Assembly (NCBI GenBank): GCA_963803295.1
Contig: CAWDMC010000009.1
Coordinates: 558,001-622,000, forward strand
From: CAWDMC01 sp963803295
GTDB lineage: Bacteria > Acidobacteriota > Terriglobia > UBA7540
Reading direction: 5' to 3'
Length of the DNA: 64,000 bases
Shown here: piece after piece, positions 44,425 to 54,414 of the stretch
How the letters are laid out: the number at the start of each line of letters is the position of its first letter
How positions within the stretch are numbered: position 1 is the stretch's first letter
The notes under the pieces: generated by a model
Told to the model about the DNA's origin: nothing
The model's database searches: none
Seen by the model: the letters and a program-made list of their open reading frames with translations, nothing else
Translations under genes and position numbers: made by a program

Positions 44425-46374
44425 ATGCTAACTCTACGGGAGGCCTTCTTGCGCAATGCTACCCACTCCATGCTTCTTGGGATCGCGTCCTTTCTTCTGT
44501 TAAGCCCACCACTGAGCGCGCAAAGTGATGTTCGCAGCCTGCGCGCGGCCCGACCTCACGACCGGGTGATGGAGCGTATCGATAATCGCGAGCGCGTCGT
44601 GCTCGGCGGCAACCGCCATCCGCTGGCACAGCCGCAGTTCGAGGTTGGAACAGCCTCGCCCGAACAGCGAATGGAGAGGATGGTGCTCGTCTTAAATCCG
44701 GACCCCGCTCAGCAAGAGGCCCTCGACGACCTGATCCGCGCCCAACAGGACCCAGGTTCGCCCCTCTACCATCAATGGCTCACTCCGGAGGTTTTCGGCG
44801 AGCATTTTGGGATTTCTCAGAACGATCTCGATCAGGTGCTGGAATGGCTCGAGATGACCGGCATGCAGGTGGAAGAGATTCCGTCATCGCGCCGTACCAT
44901 CGTTTTTAGCGGAACAGCCGCCCAGGTTGAGTCGGCATTCCATACGCCGATGCGGAAATACCTCGCCGCGGGGCAAACCCACTATGCCAATGCCAGGGAC
45001 CCCGAGATTCCCCATGCCTTAGCCCAAGTGGTCCGCGGAGTGGTCTCGCTTCACGATTTCCGCAGCGTCCCGACGCATGTGGAGGCCGCGCCCACCTTTA
45101 CGCTTTCGAACGGAGTCCACCTCCTGATGCCGGAAGACTGGAACACAATTTACGATGTAACGCCGCTCTACAGTCAGGGACTTGATGGCACCGGACAGAG
45201 CATCGCCGTACTGGGGCGGACGGACATTGACATTAAAGATGTAAGGACCTTCCGCAGCTCTGCGGGCCTTCCGCCCAATGATCCGCAGTTCATCGTAAAT
45301 GGCGCCGACCCTGGCATACCTAACTGCAACGACGAGGCCGAGTCCGCTCTTGACGTCGAGTGGGCCGGCGCGATCGCCAAGAAAGCCGCGGTCAAGTTCG
45401 TCACCTCGAAGTCGGGCGCCACCGATGGGATCGCTTTATCGGCGCAGTACGCCGTTACTCACAAGACGGCACCGATCGTATCCGTGAGTTACCTCCTTTG
45501 TGAGGCGTCGCTCGGCAGTTCCGGCAACGCCTTCTGGAACAGTCTTTGGGCACAGGCGGCATCCCAGGGACAGTCGGTCTTTGTTGCCTCCGGCGACGCC
45601 GGCGCCGCGGGCTGCGACGACCCGAACTCGCACTCCGCAACTCACGGTAAGGGCGTTAACGGCATGTGTTCCACCCCCTACAGCACTTGCGTGGGAGGCA
45701 CGGAATTCGATGACAACAGTAATCCCGGCCTTTATTGGTTGGCGACGAATGACTCAGTCCAGGGCTCGGCGCTTAGCTATATCCCTGAGCTAGCCTGGAA
45801 CGAAAGTGGGTGGAGTGGGGGCTTATGGTCATCCGGAGGCGGCGTGAGCACTATTTACGGCAAGCCTGTTTGGCAGTCCGCACCCGGGGTTCCTGCCGAC
45901 CAAAAACGCGACGTTCCGGACGTTTCGATAACAGGTGCGATTCACGATGCCTACGTCATTCAAGTCCAAGGTAAACCTTTTTATGTAGCCGGCACCTCGG
46001 CGGCGGCCCCATCTCTGGCGAGCCTGGTGGCCCTCGTACTCCAAAACACTGGAGCATCGCAAGGAAACATCAATCCCGTTCTGTATTCGCTGGCAAAGCG
46101 GCAACTCTCCGGAGGCGGTACGCCGATTTTCCACGACATAGGCGGCGGCAACAATAGCGTTCCCGGTGTCACCGGCTATAACGCCGGGACCGGCTACGAT
46201 CTGGCCACTGGACTTGGTTCCGTCGACGGCAGCCTGCTGGTAAATCACTGGAGCGATGCCAGCGCCTCGGGATTCACGCTTTCGCTCAGTTCTTCCACCG
46301 TATCCGTCGGGCCAGGTGGCTCAAACGCCGTAACCGTGACTATGGCTGCGCAGGGAGGGTTCAACTCCCCGTAA
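44425..46374 (+). CDS. S53 (sedolisin/kumamolisin) peptidase, secreted
   Basis: 649 residues before a frame break. Signal peptide (MLLGIASFLLLSPPLSA); the start may rather be TTG at 44449, which has GGGAGG close upstream. Pro-kumamolisin activation domain at ~75-210 (DPGSPLYHQWLTPEVFGEHF, VEEIPSSRRTIVFSGTAAQV). Catalytic domain ~230-600 with Glu306 and Asp310 (ESALDVEWAGAI) and Ser525 (AGTSAAAPSLASL). Acid-acting, secreted as zymogen. The frame ends at 46374 where an Ig-like repeat is just starting (SGFTLSLSSSTVSVGPGGSN); the rest continues in other frames to 47523. Confidence 0.9.
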   Translation: MLTLREAFLRNATHSMLLGIASFLLLSPPLSAQSDVRSLRAARPHDRVMERIDNRERVVLGGNRHPLAQPQFEVGTASPEQRMERMVLVLNPDPAQQEALDDLIRAQQDPGSPLYHQWLTPEVFGEHFGISQNDLDQVLEWLEMTGMQVEEIPSSRRTIVFSGTAAQVESAFHTPMRKYLAAGQTHYANARDPEIPHALAQVVRGVVSLHDFRSVPTHVEAAPTFTLSNGVHLLMPEDWNTIYDVTPLYSQGLDGTGQSIAVLGRTDIDIKDVRTFRSSAGLPPNDPQFIVNGADPGIPNCNDEAESALDVEWAGAIAKKAAVKFVTSKSGATDGIALSAQYAVTHKTAPIVSVSYLLCEASLGSSGNAFWNSLWAQAASQGQSVFVASGDAGAAGCDDPNSHSATHGKGVNGMCSTPYSTCVGGTEFDDNSNPGLYWLATNDSVQGSALSYIPELAWNESGWSGGLWSSGGGVSTIYGKPVWQSAPGVPADQKRDVPDVSITGAIHDAYVIQVQGKPFYVAGTSAAAPSLASLVALVLQNTGASQGNINPVLYSLAKRQLSGGGTPIFHDIGGGNNSVPGVTGYNAGTGYDLATGLGSVDGSLLVNHWSDASASGFTLSLSSSTVSVGPGGSNAVTVTMAAQGGFNSP

Positions 46375-46376
46375 CC

Positions 46377-47523
46377 TTGTCCGCCAGCGGTGCACCTAAC
46401 GGCGTGACCGTGACTTTCGTTTCCCCAATCCTCACCGCCACAGTGCCGGTGAAGACGACGGTTAGCGCGACCGCAAACACGGTGCCTGGCAATTACGCAC
46501 GTAACGATCAGAGGAACCGGCGGGGGCTTGACCCGGACTCTGCCGCTCACGCTAACTGTGGTGGCGTCCACTTTCACACTGACACCTAGCGCTACGAATG
46601 CGAGTGTGGCCCCTGGCGGCTCGGCAGCGATCACGCTGTCCACTGCGGTCGTGAATGGATTCAAGTCGGCCGTAACGTTGTCGGTGAGCGGGCTGCCGAA
46701 AGGAGTCACGGCGAGCTTGGCACCTACCAGCATCGCCTCGCCCGGCAAGGGCACCAGCAAACTGACTTTGAGAGTGGCCTCCGGGACGGGTGCCGGGATC
46801 TCCACCTTGACCATCACCGCGACAGGCGGAAGAGTAACGAAAACTCAGCCGCTCAGGCTGACCGTACTGGCGGCGCCTAGTTTCAGGCTGACGCCGAGCG
46901 CCACGAGAGCGAGTGTGAATCGAGGCGACTCGATACCCATAACGTTCTCCACCGCTGCGGTGAATGGATTCAAGTCGGCGATAGCATTTTCGGTCACGGG
47001 GCTGCCCAAGGGGGTCACGGCGCGCTTCGCGCCCACCAGCATCGCCTCGCCTGGCAATGGCAACAGCATATTAAGGCTGACGGCGGCCTCGGGGACGGCG
47101 GCGGGCGGCGCCACCCTGACCGTAACGGGTAGGGGCGGAGGAGTAACAAAAACTCAGGCTCTCAGCCTGACGGTGTTGGCAGTGCCTAGTTTCACGCTGA
47201 CGCCGAGCGCCACGAGAGCGAGTGTGAACCGAGGCGGCTCGGCCGTGACCAAGCTGTCAACCAAAGGACTGAATGGATTTAAGTCGGCAATAGCATTCTC
47301 TGTAAGCGGGCTGCCGAAGGGAGTTACGGTGAAATTTGCACCTGCCGCTATCGCTTCACCGGGCAGCGGCACCAGTACATTAACCCTGCTGGCGGCCCCG
47401 GGGGCGGCGGTGGGCCCAGCCACCCTCACCCTGAGCGCTACGGGCGGGGGTGTGAAAAAAATGCAGACATTCAGCCTGACTGTGTCGGCGACATACAATG
47501 TCCGCGGACACAGCCTGCGATAA
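46377..47523 (+). CDS. Ig-like repeat tail of the S53 peptidase (frame-broken)
   Basis: Not an independent gene: no ribosome site or signal peptide. From about 46370 to 46500 the first repeat runs in the second frame (LSASGAPNGVTVTFVSP), and from about 46500 to 47523 in the third (GTGGGLTRTLPLTLTV, then three full repeats). Two one-base indels 130 bases apart account for this. Joined to the peptidase the protein would have about 1,030 residues, the repeats probably forming a cell-surface or sugar-binding stalk. Confidence 0.7.
46572..47498 (+). repeat. Three 309-bp tandem repeats (103 residues each)
   Basis: Units start at 46572, 46881 and 47190, exactly 309 bases apart; each begins F(T/R)LTPSAT and holds NGFKSA, SGLPKGVT and IASPG. 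Units two and three are nearly identical over their first 50 bases, suggesting recent duplication or conversion. Confidence 0.85.
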
Positions 47524-47542
47524 TCGCTCAGGGCGAACGGGC

Positions 47543-47589
47543 TAGGGAACTGGCGAAGTCTCGGACCTAAGGTAGCGCCGAGTTCCCTA
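47543..47589. terminator. Hairpin between convergent S53-tail and bshC genes
   Basis: TAGGGAACTGGCG pairs with CGCCGAGTTCCCTA apart from one bulged G; the loop is 20 bases. It lies between two gene ends and could end both transcripts. Confidence 0.4.
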
Positions 47590-47633
47590 CCCCGGAGGTC
47601 CAAAGCTAAATGAGTGGACTTGGTTCATCTTCG

Positions 47634-49295
47634 TCAGTACTCAAAAAGCTGGTGGTCGGAAGAGTTGGTCTGGATGCGTTCAAGTAGCCGGTCGAGCAAC
47701 CCATATCCCGCGCGGGCCAGAAAATAACTGCCGCCCACGGTACGCTCCTGCAGATCCTTTCCGGGCAAGAGAAACCTGAGCAGGGCTTGCTTATGCCGCT
47801 CCAGCAGTTCTGAACGCTCGAAGGCCGCGCGGGTGATCTTGCCGCGCAGTTTCTCCATCTGGAACTTCATTTTTTCTTCCGCATGCTTCAGCGTATCAAG
47901 CAAGGTGGGATCGAGCGTCTCGACGTCGGCGCGCAAGCGCCCGAGTAATGCGGCCAGATCCTGTTCGCTCTGATCGAGCCGCTCGGCCCAGCCTTGGGCG
48001 AAGCCAGCAGCCGCAATTCGCCTTCCCAGGTGCTCTTCGCCCTGCCAAACGTCCTCCAGTTTGATCTGATATTTCTCCTGCAACTTATGGGAACGGTGGT
48101 CGACCAAGGTAAAAGCGGCCCGCGGGAACACCACCGGCATGGGGCGTCCAAACTCGGGGTAGATGGCCTGCGACTGCGCCCAGTAAGCCAATTCCGAGGG
48201 ACCAGCTATGTAGGCTACAGTAGGGAAAAGAAAGTCCTGTACGATAGGACGCAGCAAGGCGTTGGGCGAGTAACGAAGGGGCTGCTCGCGGGCCACCGAG
48301 ATGAGTTGCTCCAAGCCGGTTTCCAGGCTCCCGCCAAGTGAGAACGAGCCGGCACGCTCGTGAACCGGCACGCGGTTCCCTTCCTCTTCGATGAACAGCA
48401 AAGTGGCATCGTCACTCACGTGGACCTGGGCGTGATAGCCCGCCTTGACCAGATCCTCCGAGCGGGCCCGCAGCTTATCCCTAAGGTTCGCCGCTTGGAC
48501 GAGCGCTCGCTCGTATATCGGCGCCGCCAGTCGATGGACGGCATCATCGAGCGGGTCGATCATCACCACGCCCCAGCGGCTAAACAAACGCGTTAGAAAG
48601 GTGCCAAAAGCTCGGGCCCAAGTGACGCCAGGTTGATAAGTGTCCCGCAAGTCTCTAAGCAAATGTTGCCGGAAATCTTCTTCGCCAGGACCAGAAGCAG
48701 GCGCTTGGGCCAGGGTGGATTCCGTCTGATCCAGCGCCGCCGTGACCGCCTGGGTAAGCTTCACATAGCCCACAGAGGAACGCGGCGCCGGCCGTTCACC
48801 CGCATCCGTGAGCTCCACGCGATTCCCTTCGCCATCCAGGATGGCGACGCTGGCCACTTCCTCGAGATCGTGATCCTCGGTGGCAAGCCAAAAGACGGGG
48901 ACGGCATCGATGCCTTGCCTCGATAAATGCTGCGCCAGGCGCACCGTGGTGAGAGCCTTGTACAGGGTGAATGCCGGGCCCGAGAACAGGCCGGCTTGCT
49001 GGCCCGTAATCACGGCGAAGGTGCCCGGCTCGCGCAAGCGGCGGATGTTGGCGAGCGCCTGATCACCCGCGCCCAATGAACGGTTCTGCCGCTCCAGGAT
49101 CTCGGTCAGGACTCTGCGGTCGGCCGCCTTCAAAGCCTGTACGCTTGTGGCAGCCGCCTGGTAGCTTTCGAGATCGAAAGGCGAGCCCGAGTAGTACGAT
49201 GCCAAGCGGTCGTGATGGTAAAGATAGTCAAGAAGGAGGGCGCTCGATTTGGGAACGTGGGCATACGGGACACAGTGACATTCCATAGGGTTCAA
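47634..49295 (-). CDS. bshC: Putative cysteine ligase BshC (bacillithiol synthesis)
   Basis: 553 residues from TTG at 49295 (AAGGTG eight bases upstream); an ATG three codons later is an alternative. The layout matches BshC: VITGQQAGLFSGPAFTLYKA near 95, VPVFWLATEDHDLEEV near 130, FPTVAYIAGPSELAYWAQ near 350, PVVFPRAAFTLVDHRSHKL near 395, then a long helical segment. BshC adds cysteine to glucosaminyl-malate in the last step of bacillithiol synthesis. bshA and bshB are not in the window. Confidence 0.9.
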   Translation of the reverse strand: MNPMECHCVPYAHVPKSSALLLDYLYHHDRLASYYSGSPFDLESYQAAATSVQALKAADRRVLTEILERQNRSLGAGDQALANIRRLREPGTFAVITGQQAGLFSGPAFTLYKALTTVRLAQHLSRQGIDAVPVFWLATEDHDLEEVASVAILDGEGNRVELTDAGERPAPRSSVGYVKLTQAVTAALDQTESTLAQAPASGPGEEDFRQHLLRDLRDTYQPGVTWARAFGTFLTRLFSRWGVVMIDPLDDAVHRLAAPIYERALVQAANLRDKLRARSEDLVKAGYHAQVHVSDDATLLFIEEEGNRVPVHERAGSFSLGGSLETGLEQLISVAREQPLRYSPNALLRPIVQDFLFPTVAYIAGPSELAYWAQSQAIYPEFGRPMPVVFPRAAFTLVDHRSHKLQEKYQIKLEDVWQGEEHLGRRIAAAGFAQGWAERLDQSEQDLAALLGRLRADVETLDPTLLDTLKHAEEKMKFQMEKLRGKITRAAFERSELLERHKQALLRFLLPGKDLQERTVGGSYFLARAGYGLLDRLLERIQTNSSDHQLFEY

Positions 49296-49553
49296 CCGGC
49301 TATCACCTTCATGGGGCTCTTCTCAATTTGTTTTAGGGACCCTGAACACAAATAGATGTTCGGCCAACGGATCAGAGTTAATGACCGCTGCCCGACAACT
49401 ACATGACAGGCTCTCCTCTATGATGCCGGTTGAGGGACGCGGGGTTCAGAGCGCCAGCGCGGATTCGTCCGCTTGTAGAGAAACGGTCAGCCAAGGATCC
49501 GGTGTGCCGCTCGCTGGATTCCGCTGCCTGTGTTTCAACTCCGCACACCCAGG

Positions 49554-51121
49554 TCACTCCCACTTCTTCACCTGCGGCCAAATGTCCTTCAAGGGCCGCT
49601 TGAGGCCGCGGCAATAGAAAACGTCGAAATGCTCATAGGGCATGGAGTAGGGGTGATAAACGCTGGCGACTTTCTGCACCTCAGCGAAACGCGACTCAAG
49701 GTCCTGCTGTCGCCCCGCCATGACGATGACACTTTCGCCGGTGTGGCCACGTGGTCCCCAAAGGAAGTAGCTCTGATGCCCACTGATGGCGGGCGGTAAG
49801 CCGTATTTCGGACCGAACAGGTCGATGGCGCCGGCTTGCCCGTAATTCTGGCCGAAAATCGCGGTTTTGGCACGGATTTCCGGCGGAAGATTGTTGTAAA
49901 CGCGCGCCACGGTGGCCGTCATTTCCTCCCAGCCGAATTGGTCGGCGAAGATTTGCGGCAGCGGCCCGAGCCTGTGCGTTTCGACCGCGGCGGGGCGAGA
50001 TGCAGCGCCTTCGTATACCGGATGTAAGTTTCCGGCGGCAGGATCGGAATCGCAAGCGGGCGCGAGGACGGCGCCGGTCAAGACCAGCAAGGCCGGCCAG
50101 GCGAGTTTCCGCCATAAGGACTCCGGCCGTCGGAGCCGAGCCTCCCAGGCGACGGCGCCGGCGGCGAACAGAATCGGGAAAGCGGGATAGAGATAGTAGA
50201 CGCGCGGGACTGACAGTCACGATCACGGCCGCGGTGAAGACCCAGGCCCAGCCCAGCGCGCGAAACGGCTTTCCCGATGTCGAGAGAAATAGAACCAGAG
50301 GCCGGCCAGCCATAGGGGGAGACGTAAGGGGATGCATGGTCAGAATTTCCTGGCCGAAGAATGCCAGTGGCGTGAGAGGGACGTCGCGCCCGCTGCGGCG
50401 GATGTTGGCCTGCAATTCGAGGAACGGGAAATGATGCTGGATATTCCACAGCAGATTCGGCAGGAAGATCAGGAACGCGATGGCGCCGGCGATCCAGAGC
50501 CAGGGGCTCGCCAGCACGCGGCGCTGCGGAGTCAGCAGCAGGCCGACAACGATGCCGGCTCCGAAGATCGAGCATGGAGTATTTGTTTTCGAGGCCGAAT
50601 CCCGCCAGGATGCCGAACCAGATCCAGAGCCTCTGGTTGCCGGTTTTCACGATGCGGATCACCAGCCAGGCGCAGCCCATCCAGAACAGCGGCTCGAAGG
50701 CGTTCATGGTGAGCAGGTTATCGACAGCGAGAATACCCGGCGCCACCAGGGTCGCGAGGGCGGCGAAGCCCTGGGCAAATCGCTTGCCGCCGAGTTCGCG
50801 GGCGATCAGGGCGGTGAGGGCCACCTCGCCCGCTCCGGCCACGGCGGGCAAGAAACGGATCGCCGGAAGCGAGTCGCCCAAGAGCGACCGCACGATCCAG
50901 GTGATCAACGCAATCAGCGGCGGCTGGTCCACGTAACCCCAATCCAAATGCCGGCTGCAGGCCAGGTAATACAACTCGTCGACGAAATAGCCGTAATGCC
51001 GTCCGGCGTACAGGTGGACCAGAAGCTTGCAGGCGGAGAGGCAAAGGATTACCACGGTGGCAGTGCACGCCAAGTGTTGTTGGTGAGCAGCGTGCGAGTT
51101 CGGCGTGGAGGATTGGGTCAT
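49554..51121 (-). CDS. GT39/ArnT-type membrane glycosyltransferase (frame-broken twice)
   Basis: About 520 residues once joined. N-terminal frame (51121 to ~50575): YGYFVDELYYLACSRHLDWG, YVDQPPLIALITWIVRSLLG, the GT-C catalytic Asp-Glu loop, and MNAFEPLFWMGCAWLVI. Near 50575 (ENKYSML) it shifts; the second frame reads FLPNLLWNIQHHFPFLELQ and ALGWAWVFTAAVIVTVSP. Near 50205 it shifts again into YYLYPAFPILFAAGAVAWE and the soluble C-terminal part ending at 49554 (AGAIDLFGPKYGLP, GHQSYFLWGPRGHTGE). Uses lipid-linked sugars at the outer face of the inner membrane. Confidence 0.8.
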
Positions 51122-51157
51122 CAGACGTGAAGTTCACTTATACAACTTTTTCAGGCT

Positions 51158-51173
51158 AAGAGGCGAGCCTCTT
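51158..51173. promoter_or_regulatory. Dyad before the glycosyltransferase gene
   Basis: AAGAGGC, two bases, GCCTCTT: a perfect 7-bp dyad 37 bases upstream of the glycosyltransferase ATG. The loop is too short for a hairpin, so a protein site is possible. The rest of the gap to 51573 shows only the AGGGAGA ribosome site of the lipoprotein gene. Confidence 0.3.
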
Positions 51174-51573
51174 TGCGGCGTCCGGCGCCGGCATCGCGCA
51201 TTTCCTCCGTGAGCACGGTCTGAAAGAAACTGCTCCGCCTCCATCTACCACACCCATTACCATTCAAAGACTCCCTGGGCTAGATCGACGGTCGAATGCC
51301 TCAGAGGGATGTCAAACAACGTCAAGGCCCTATTTCAGATCGAAAGCACTGAATCTCGTCGGCCCAGCTCGCAACGGCCACAAGGCCGCCCCGCCGAGGT
51401 GCATCCGTATTTACCTCAAGACACAGGACTGCTATCCTGTTAGCTTTGCTGGCGGATAACCCCACCGGACCGTTCGCCATCTGACGTAAGCAGGAAAAGT
51501 GACCGGACACGCTCGCGTATCGCCGCCGTCGGGACTGGCCAAACCAAGATCTCGCGAGTCAGGGAGAAGCTGG

Positions 51574-53403
51574 ATGTGGAAACGATTGTTAGCTGTGTGC
51601 CTGGGCTTGGGCCTGGCGGCAGCGGCGTTGAGTTGTGGAAATAGCACTCCAACGATATCGTCCGGGGCAACGGGAACACTTGTGACTCTTGTTCGGGACT
51701 CAGCAGGCTCCTGCAACGTGCTCAATCTGCGCATGACGATCACGGACATCGAACTGATCTCGCCCGATGGTGTCTTTCACTCTCTTTACCCTCTTATCGG
51801 CCAGCCAGTGCTTCCGATCAATTTCGGCGATTTGGTAGACAGTTCGACCATTGCGAATGTCACCGCAAACGTCCCTCCTGGTGACTATGCTCAGGCGCAA
51901 ATCACCTTTTCGCAGGGCCTCATAGCGGTTTATGATTCCACGCAAGGCACCCTGGTCAGGACTGTGAATGGTAACTTGGCCGACACCAGGCCGGTGGTGG
52001 ACATAAAGCCCAGCCTGACGGTCCAGGCAAACCAAGTAACCACAATCCAGATCGATATGGATCTGCGGCAGACAATCAAACTGGATGCACAGGGTAATCC
52101 AACCGGGGTTCTCGAACCGACGTTTACTGTCACTCCCTTAGCGGCTACTACCGCTGTGGTCGGAGTCGCTACGAGCACGGCCACGACCCATTCGGACGGC
52201 ACAGTCACAATAGGAGAGCCGGTGAATACCCCGGTCTCAATCAACGGCTTTGGTTACGGCCTGCTTGATAACATGATCGGTTTCCTCTCGCGAGTCGACA
52301 CCTTCAGTTCCAGCACGACCTTCGCAGGCGACCTGGCGCTCCAACTGCTGACGAACGTGAGCGGCGTGGGCGCAGGGCCGGCGCCGCTTATCAACCTGAA
52401 CCAGAATTCGCTGGTCTGCGGTCCTCCTACAAGTTCAAACCAAGCCTGCGTACCTTTCAATACTACGCCGCCTGGTAATAACCCGTCTTTGAGCAGTCCG
52501 TGCTCACCATCTTCGATCGGATCGTACCCGCCGCAGCCCTGCCTGGCGCAGATTGTGCTTCCCAGCTATGCGGAAGCGAACGCCTACATTGATACGACCG
52601 GCGGCTTAATTGCGAATTCTGTGGATATTGAGGATATGGAGGATATTGATATTGGAAACAAGCTCGGCCTCATAGGGAGAGTTGTCTCGCTGATTACCGA
52701 TACGACTGGTAACCTGACGGGCTTCAATTTCTACGTCCGTTCAGAGCAGCCTGACTTTGAAAGCGGTGTTGCGCTTGATTCCGTGGTCACCGTAAACCTC
52801 CAACCCACGACGATCTATCAATACGTGCCGCGGGCGCTAAACTTTGCCGGGAATTTCGGTTCTTGCGCCGATCTGACGTGCCTCGATCCTGCGCCGATCT
52901 TTGGACCTTCAACCCTTGCGCCCGGTCAGGAACTGGTTGTGCATGGTGTCTTCACGGCCCCCCCGAGCGGAACCACGGGCCTGCCCGTAACCGTTGCACC
53001 CGACAGCATCTATCTTAAGTCGCAGGCGCACTTCGGTAATTTTGCGTCGGTTATCCAGGCGTCCGCCGACGACAAAACGGGAGCTTTCCTCTTCACCCCC
53101 TGCTGTGATGTCTTCGGTGGCCAGAGTGTTATCGTCCTGACTAATTCTCAGGATGCAATTATCAATAACATTCAAACAGCACCCCCACCGAACCCAGACA
53201 ACGACGTGACCTCTACCACTGTGCTGTCCCACGTGACCCAAACGCAATTCATCAATGCCAGCGGCTTGACCGGGCTCAACCGTCAGCGTTCACTGCTCGT
53301 GAGGGGCCTGCTGTTCCGCCAGGTCCAGGCAACGGTCATTAACGGCATCGACGTGCCGGCCGGATCTCTGGTTATGCTGGCTCAAAAAGTCCATCAGTAC
53401 TGA
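51574..53403 (+). CDS. Lipoprotein, DUF4382-like domain
   Basis: 609 residues from the ATG at 51574 (GGGAGA eight bases upstream; the frame is open 25 codons further without support). Lipoprotein signal with lipobox LSCG after LLAVCLGLGLAAAA, so acylated at the Cys. Residues ~30-165 (GTLVTLVRDSAGSCNVLNLR, MTITDIELISPDG, VPPGDYAQAQITF, NQVTTIQIDMDL) look like the DUF4382 beta domain. The remainder is beta-rich with several repeated short OB-like units (GLIGRVVSLI, LVVHGVFTAPP, LLVRGLLFRQV). Function unknown; probably in the periplasm or on the surface. Confidence 0.75.
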   Translation: MWKRLLAVCLGLGLAAAALSCGNSTPTISSGATGTLVTLVRDSAGSCNVLNLRMTITDIELISPDGVFHSLYPLIGQPVLPINFGDLVDSSTIANVTANVPPGDYAQAQITFSQGLIAVYDSTQGTLVRTVNGNLADTRPVVDIKPSLTVQANQVTTIQIDMDLRQTIKLDAQGNPTGVLEPTFTVTPLAATTAVVGVATSTATTHSDGTVTIGEPVNTPVSINGFGYGLLDNMIGFLSRVDTFSSSTTFAGDLALQLLTNVSGVGAGPAPLINLNQNSLVCGPPTSSNQACVPFNTTPPGNNPSLSSPCSPSSIGSYPPQPCLAQIVLPSYAEANAYIDTTGGLIANSVDIEDMEDIDIGNKLGLIGRVVSLITDTTGNLTGFNFYVRSEQPDFESGVALDSVVTVNLQPTTIYQYVPRALNFAGNFGSCADLTCLDPAPIFGPSTLAPGQELVVHGVFTAPPSGTTGLPVTVAPDSIYLKSQAHFGNFASVIQASADDKTGAFLFTPCCDVFGGQSVIVLTNSQDAIINNIQTAPPPNPDNDVTSTTVLSHVTQTQFINASGLTGLNRQRSLLVRGLLFRQVQATVINGIDVPAGSLVMLAQKVHQY

Positions 53404-53627
53404 GTACCAGAGCCCCAGCCCCAACGTATTGCGTCCTGGGGACAACAAGGGTCGCCGGCGCAACTACCGGTCCAAGGACAGGTGTCTCTGCCAAAACTCC
53501 CAGCGGAGGATGGCCATCCCCACGACGAGACCTTTAGGACTCATCTTGTCCTCTTGACAGACCTGCGAACCGCGATTTCGGGCGAAAGACACCTGGGCCG
53601 GACGTGCGGAAAAGCAGCGGGAACATG

Positions 53628-53660
53628 GCGGGATTGCTGCGGGATTGCTGCGGGATTTCT
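53628..53660. repeat. 11-bp tandem repeat, three units
   Basis: GCGGGATTGCT twice, then GCGGGATTTCT, with a decayed fourth unit. It is in the 494-base gap 53404-53897, which has no convincing gene; a 27-codon minus frame near 53464 is noted but not called. Confidence 0.7.
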
Positions 53661-53897
53661 GCGGGTTCTTGCGCGATCTGGAAATGTAACGGGGCCATCG
53701 GTCCCATAGCATATAGCCCGGTGATGTGAAGCACTCCAATAAGTGACCGGCGTCACTGCGACTTTCTAAACCAGGCAGTTAATAGCAGTAACGGAAAAAC
53801 GTGAGGGAGCGCTACGCCAGCGCCAGCCACTGGCGACCCACAGACCACCTTCAAGCTCAGCGCGCCCATCCCGCTCCGACATTTCAGGAGGTTAATC

Positions 53898-54374
53898 ATG
53901 AAGAAGCAAGGCTTCATTCCTATCCGGCCTATCCGGCATCGGATGATCCTAGGGGGGACCGTGATCGCCGCCTGTTTCGTCTTCATCTCCATTCTGATCA
54001 TTGAAACGCCGCTGCGCGTGCCTGCAGGCAAAGCGGGTAGCGCGAACCTGTTGTTGAGGTCCGCGGCGGTTGTGGATGATTCGGTAACAGGGCGCACACC
54101 GCAAGCCGCGCAGCCCCGGCTGGCAACGGCCTACGGCAAGTTGCCGCTGAGCTTTGAGATCAATCGGGGACAAACCGATCCGCAGGTAAAATTCCTGTCG
54201 CGGGGCAGCGGGTACAGCCTGTTCCTCACCGGGAACGAGGCGGTGCTGGCCTTGAAGAAGCCAGAAGTCAGTAGCCAGAAGTCAGTAGCGCCACTCTTCA
54301 GGGCGGCACATCTGGGTAAGGCAGACTCGCTTTTAGGTCTGCGGCTTTTCCGGGGTTGTTGCGATCACCCGTAG
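53898..54374 (+). CDS. SBBP-repeat surface protein, N-terminal part (frame-broken)
   Basis: AGGAGG lies at ideal spacing before the ATG at 53898. A membrane or signal segment (GTVIAACFVFISILII) is followed by PLSFEINRGQTDPQVKFLSR and GYSLFLTGNEAVLALKKPE, the standard N-terminal domain that precedes SBBP repeats in acidobacterial proteins. After two 14-bp repeats (CCAGAAGTCAGTAG) the frame runs into hairpin-repeat DNA and stops at 54372. The rest of the protein continues at 54356 in another frame. Confidence 0.75.
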   Translation: MKKQGFIPIRPIRHRMILGGTVIAACFVFISILIIETPLRVPAGKAGSANLLLRSAAVVDDSVTGRTPQAAQPRLATAYGKLPLSFEINRGQTDPQVKFLSRGSGYSLFLTGNEAVLALKKPEVSSQKSVAPLFRAAHLGKADSLLGLRLFRGCCDHP

Positions 54375-54414
54375 AAATCAATTCAAGAACCGCAGACCCA
54401 AAGCCGGGGTCTGC
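54321..54414. repeat. Two GCAGAC hairpin repeats inserted in the SBBP gene
   Basis: First hairpin: GCAGAC at 54321 and GTCTGC at 54337. Second: GCAGACCC at 54392 and GGGTCTGC at 54407, preceded by GAACC and followed by GCTAC like the copy at 41548. They lie where the reading frame of the SBBP gene is lost. Confidence 0.6.

Noticed and set aside
53464..53739. Minus-strand frame ending in MSPKGLVVGMAILRW
   Set aside because: An AGAGGA precedes the inner ATG, but the resulting 27-residue peptide has no support and overlaps the 11-bp repeat array upstream.
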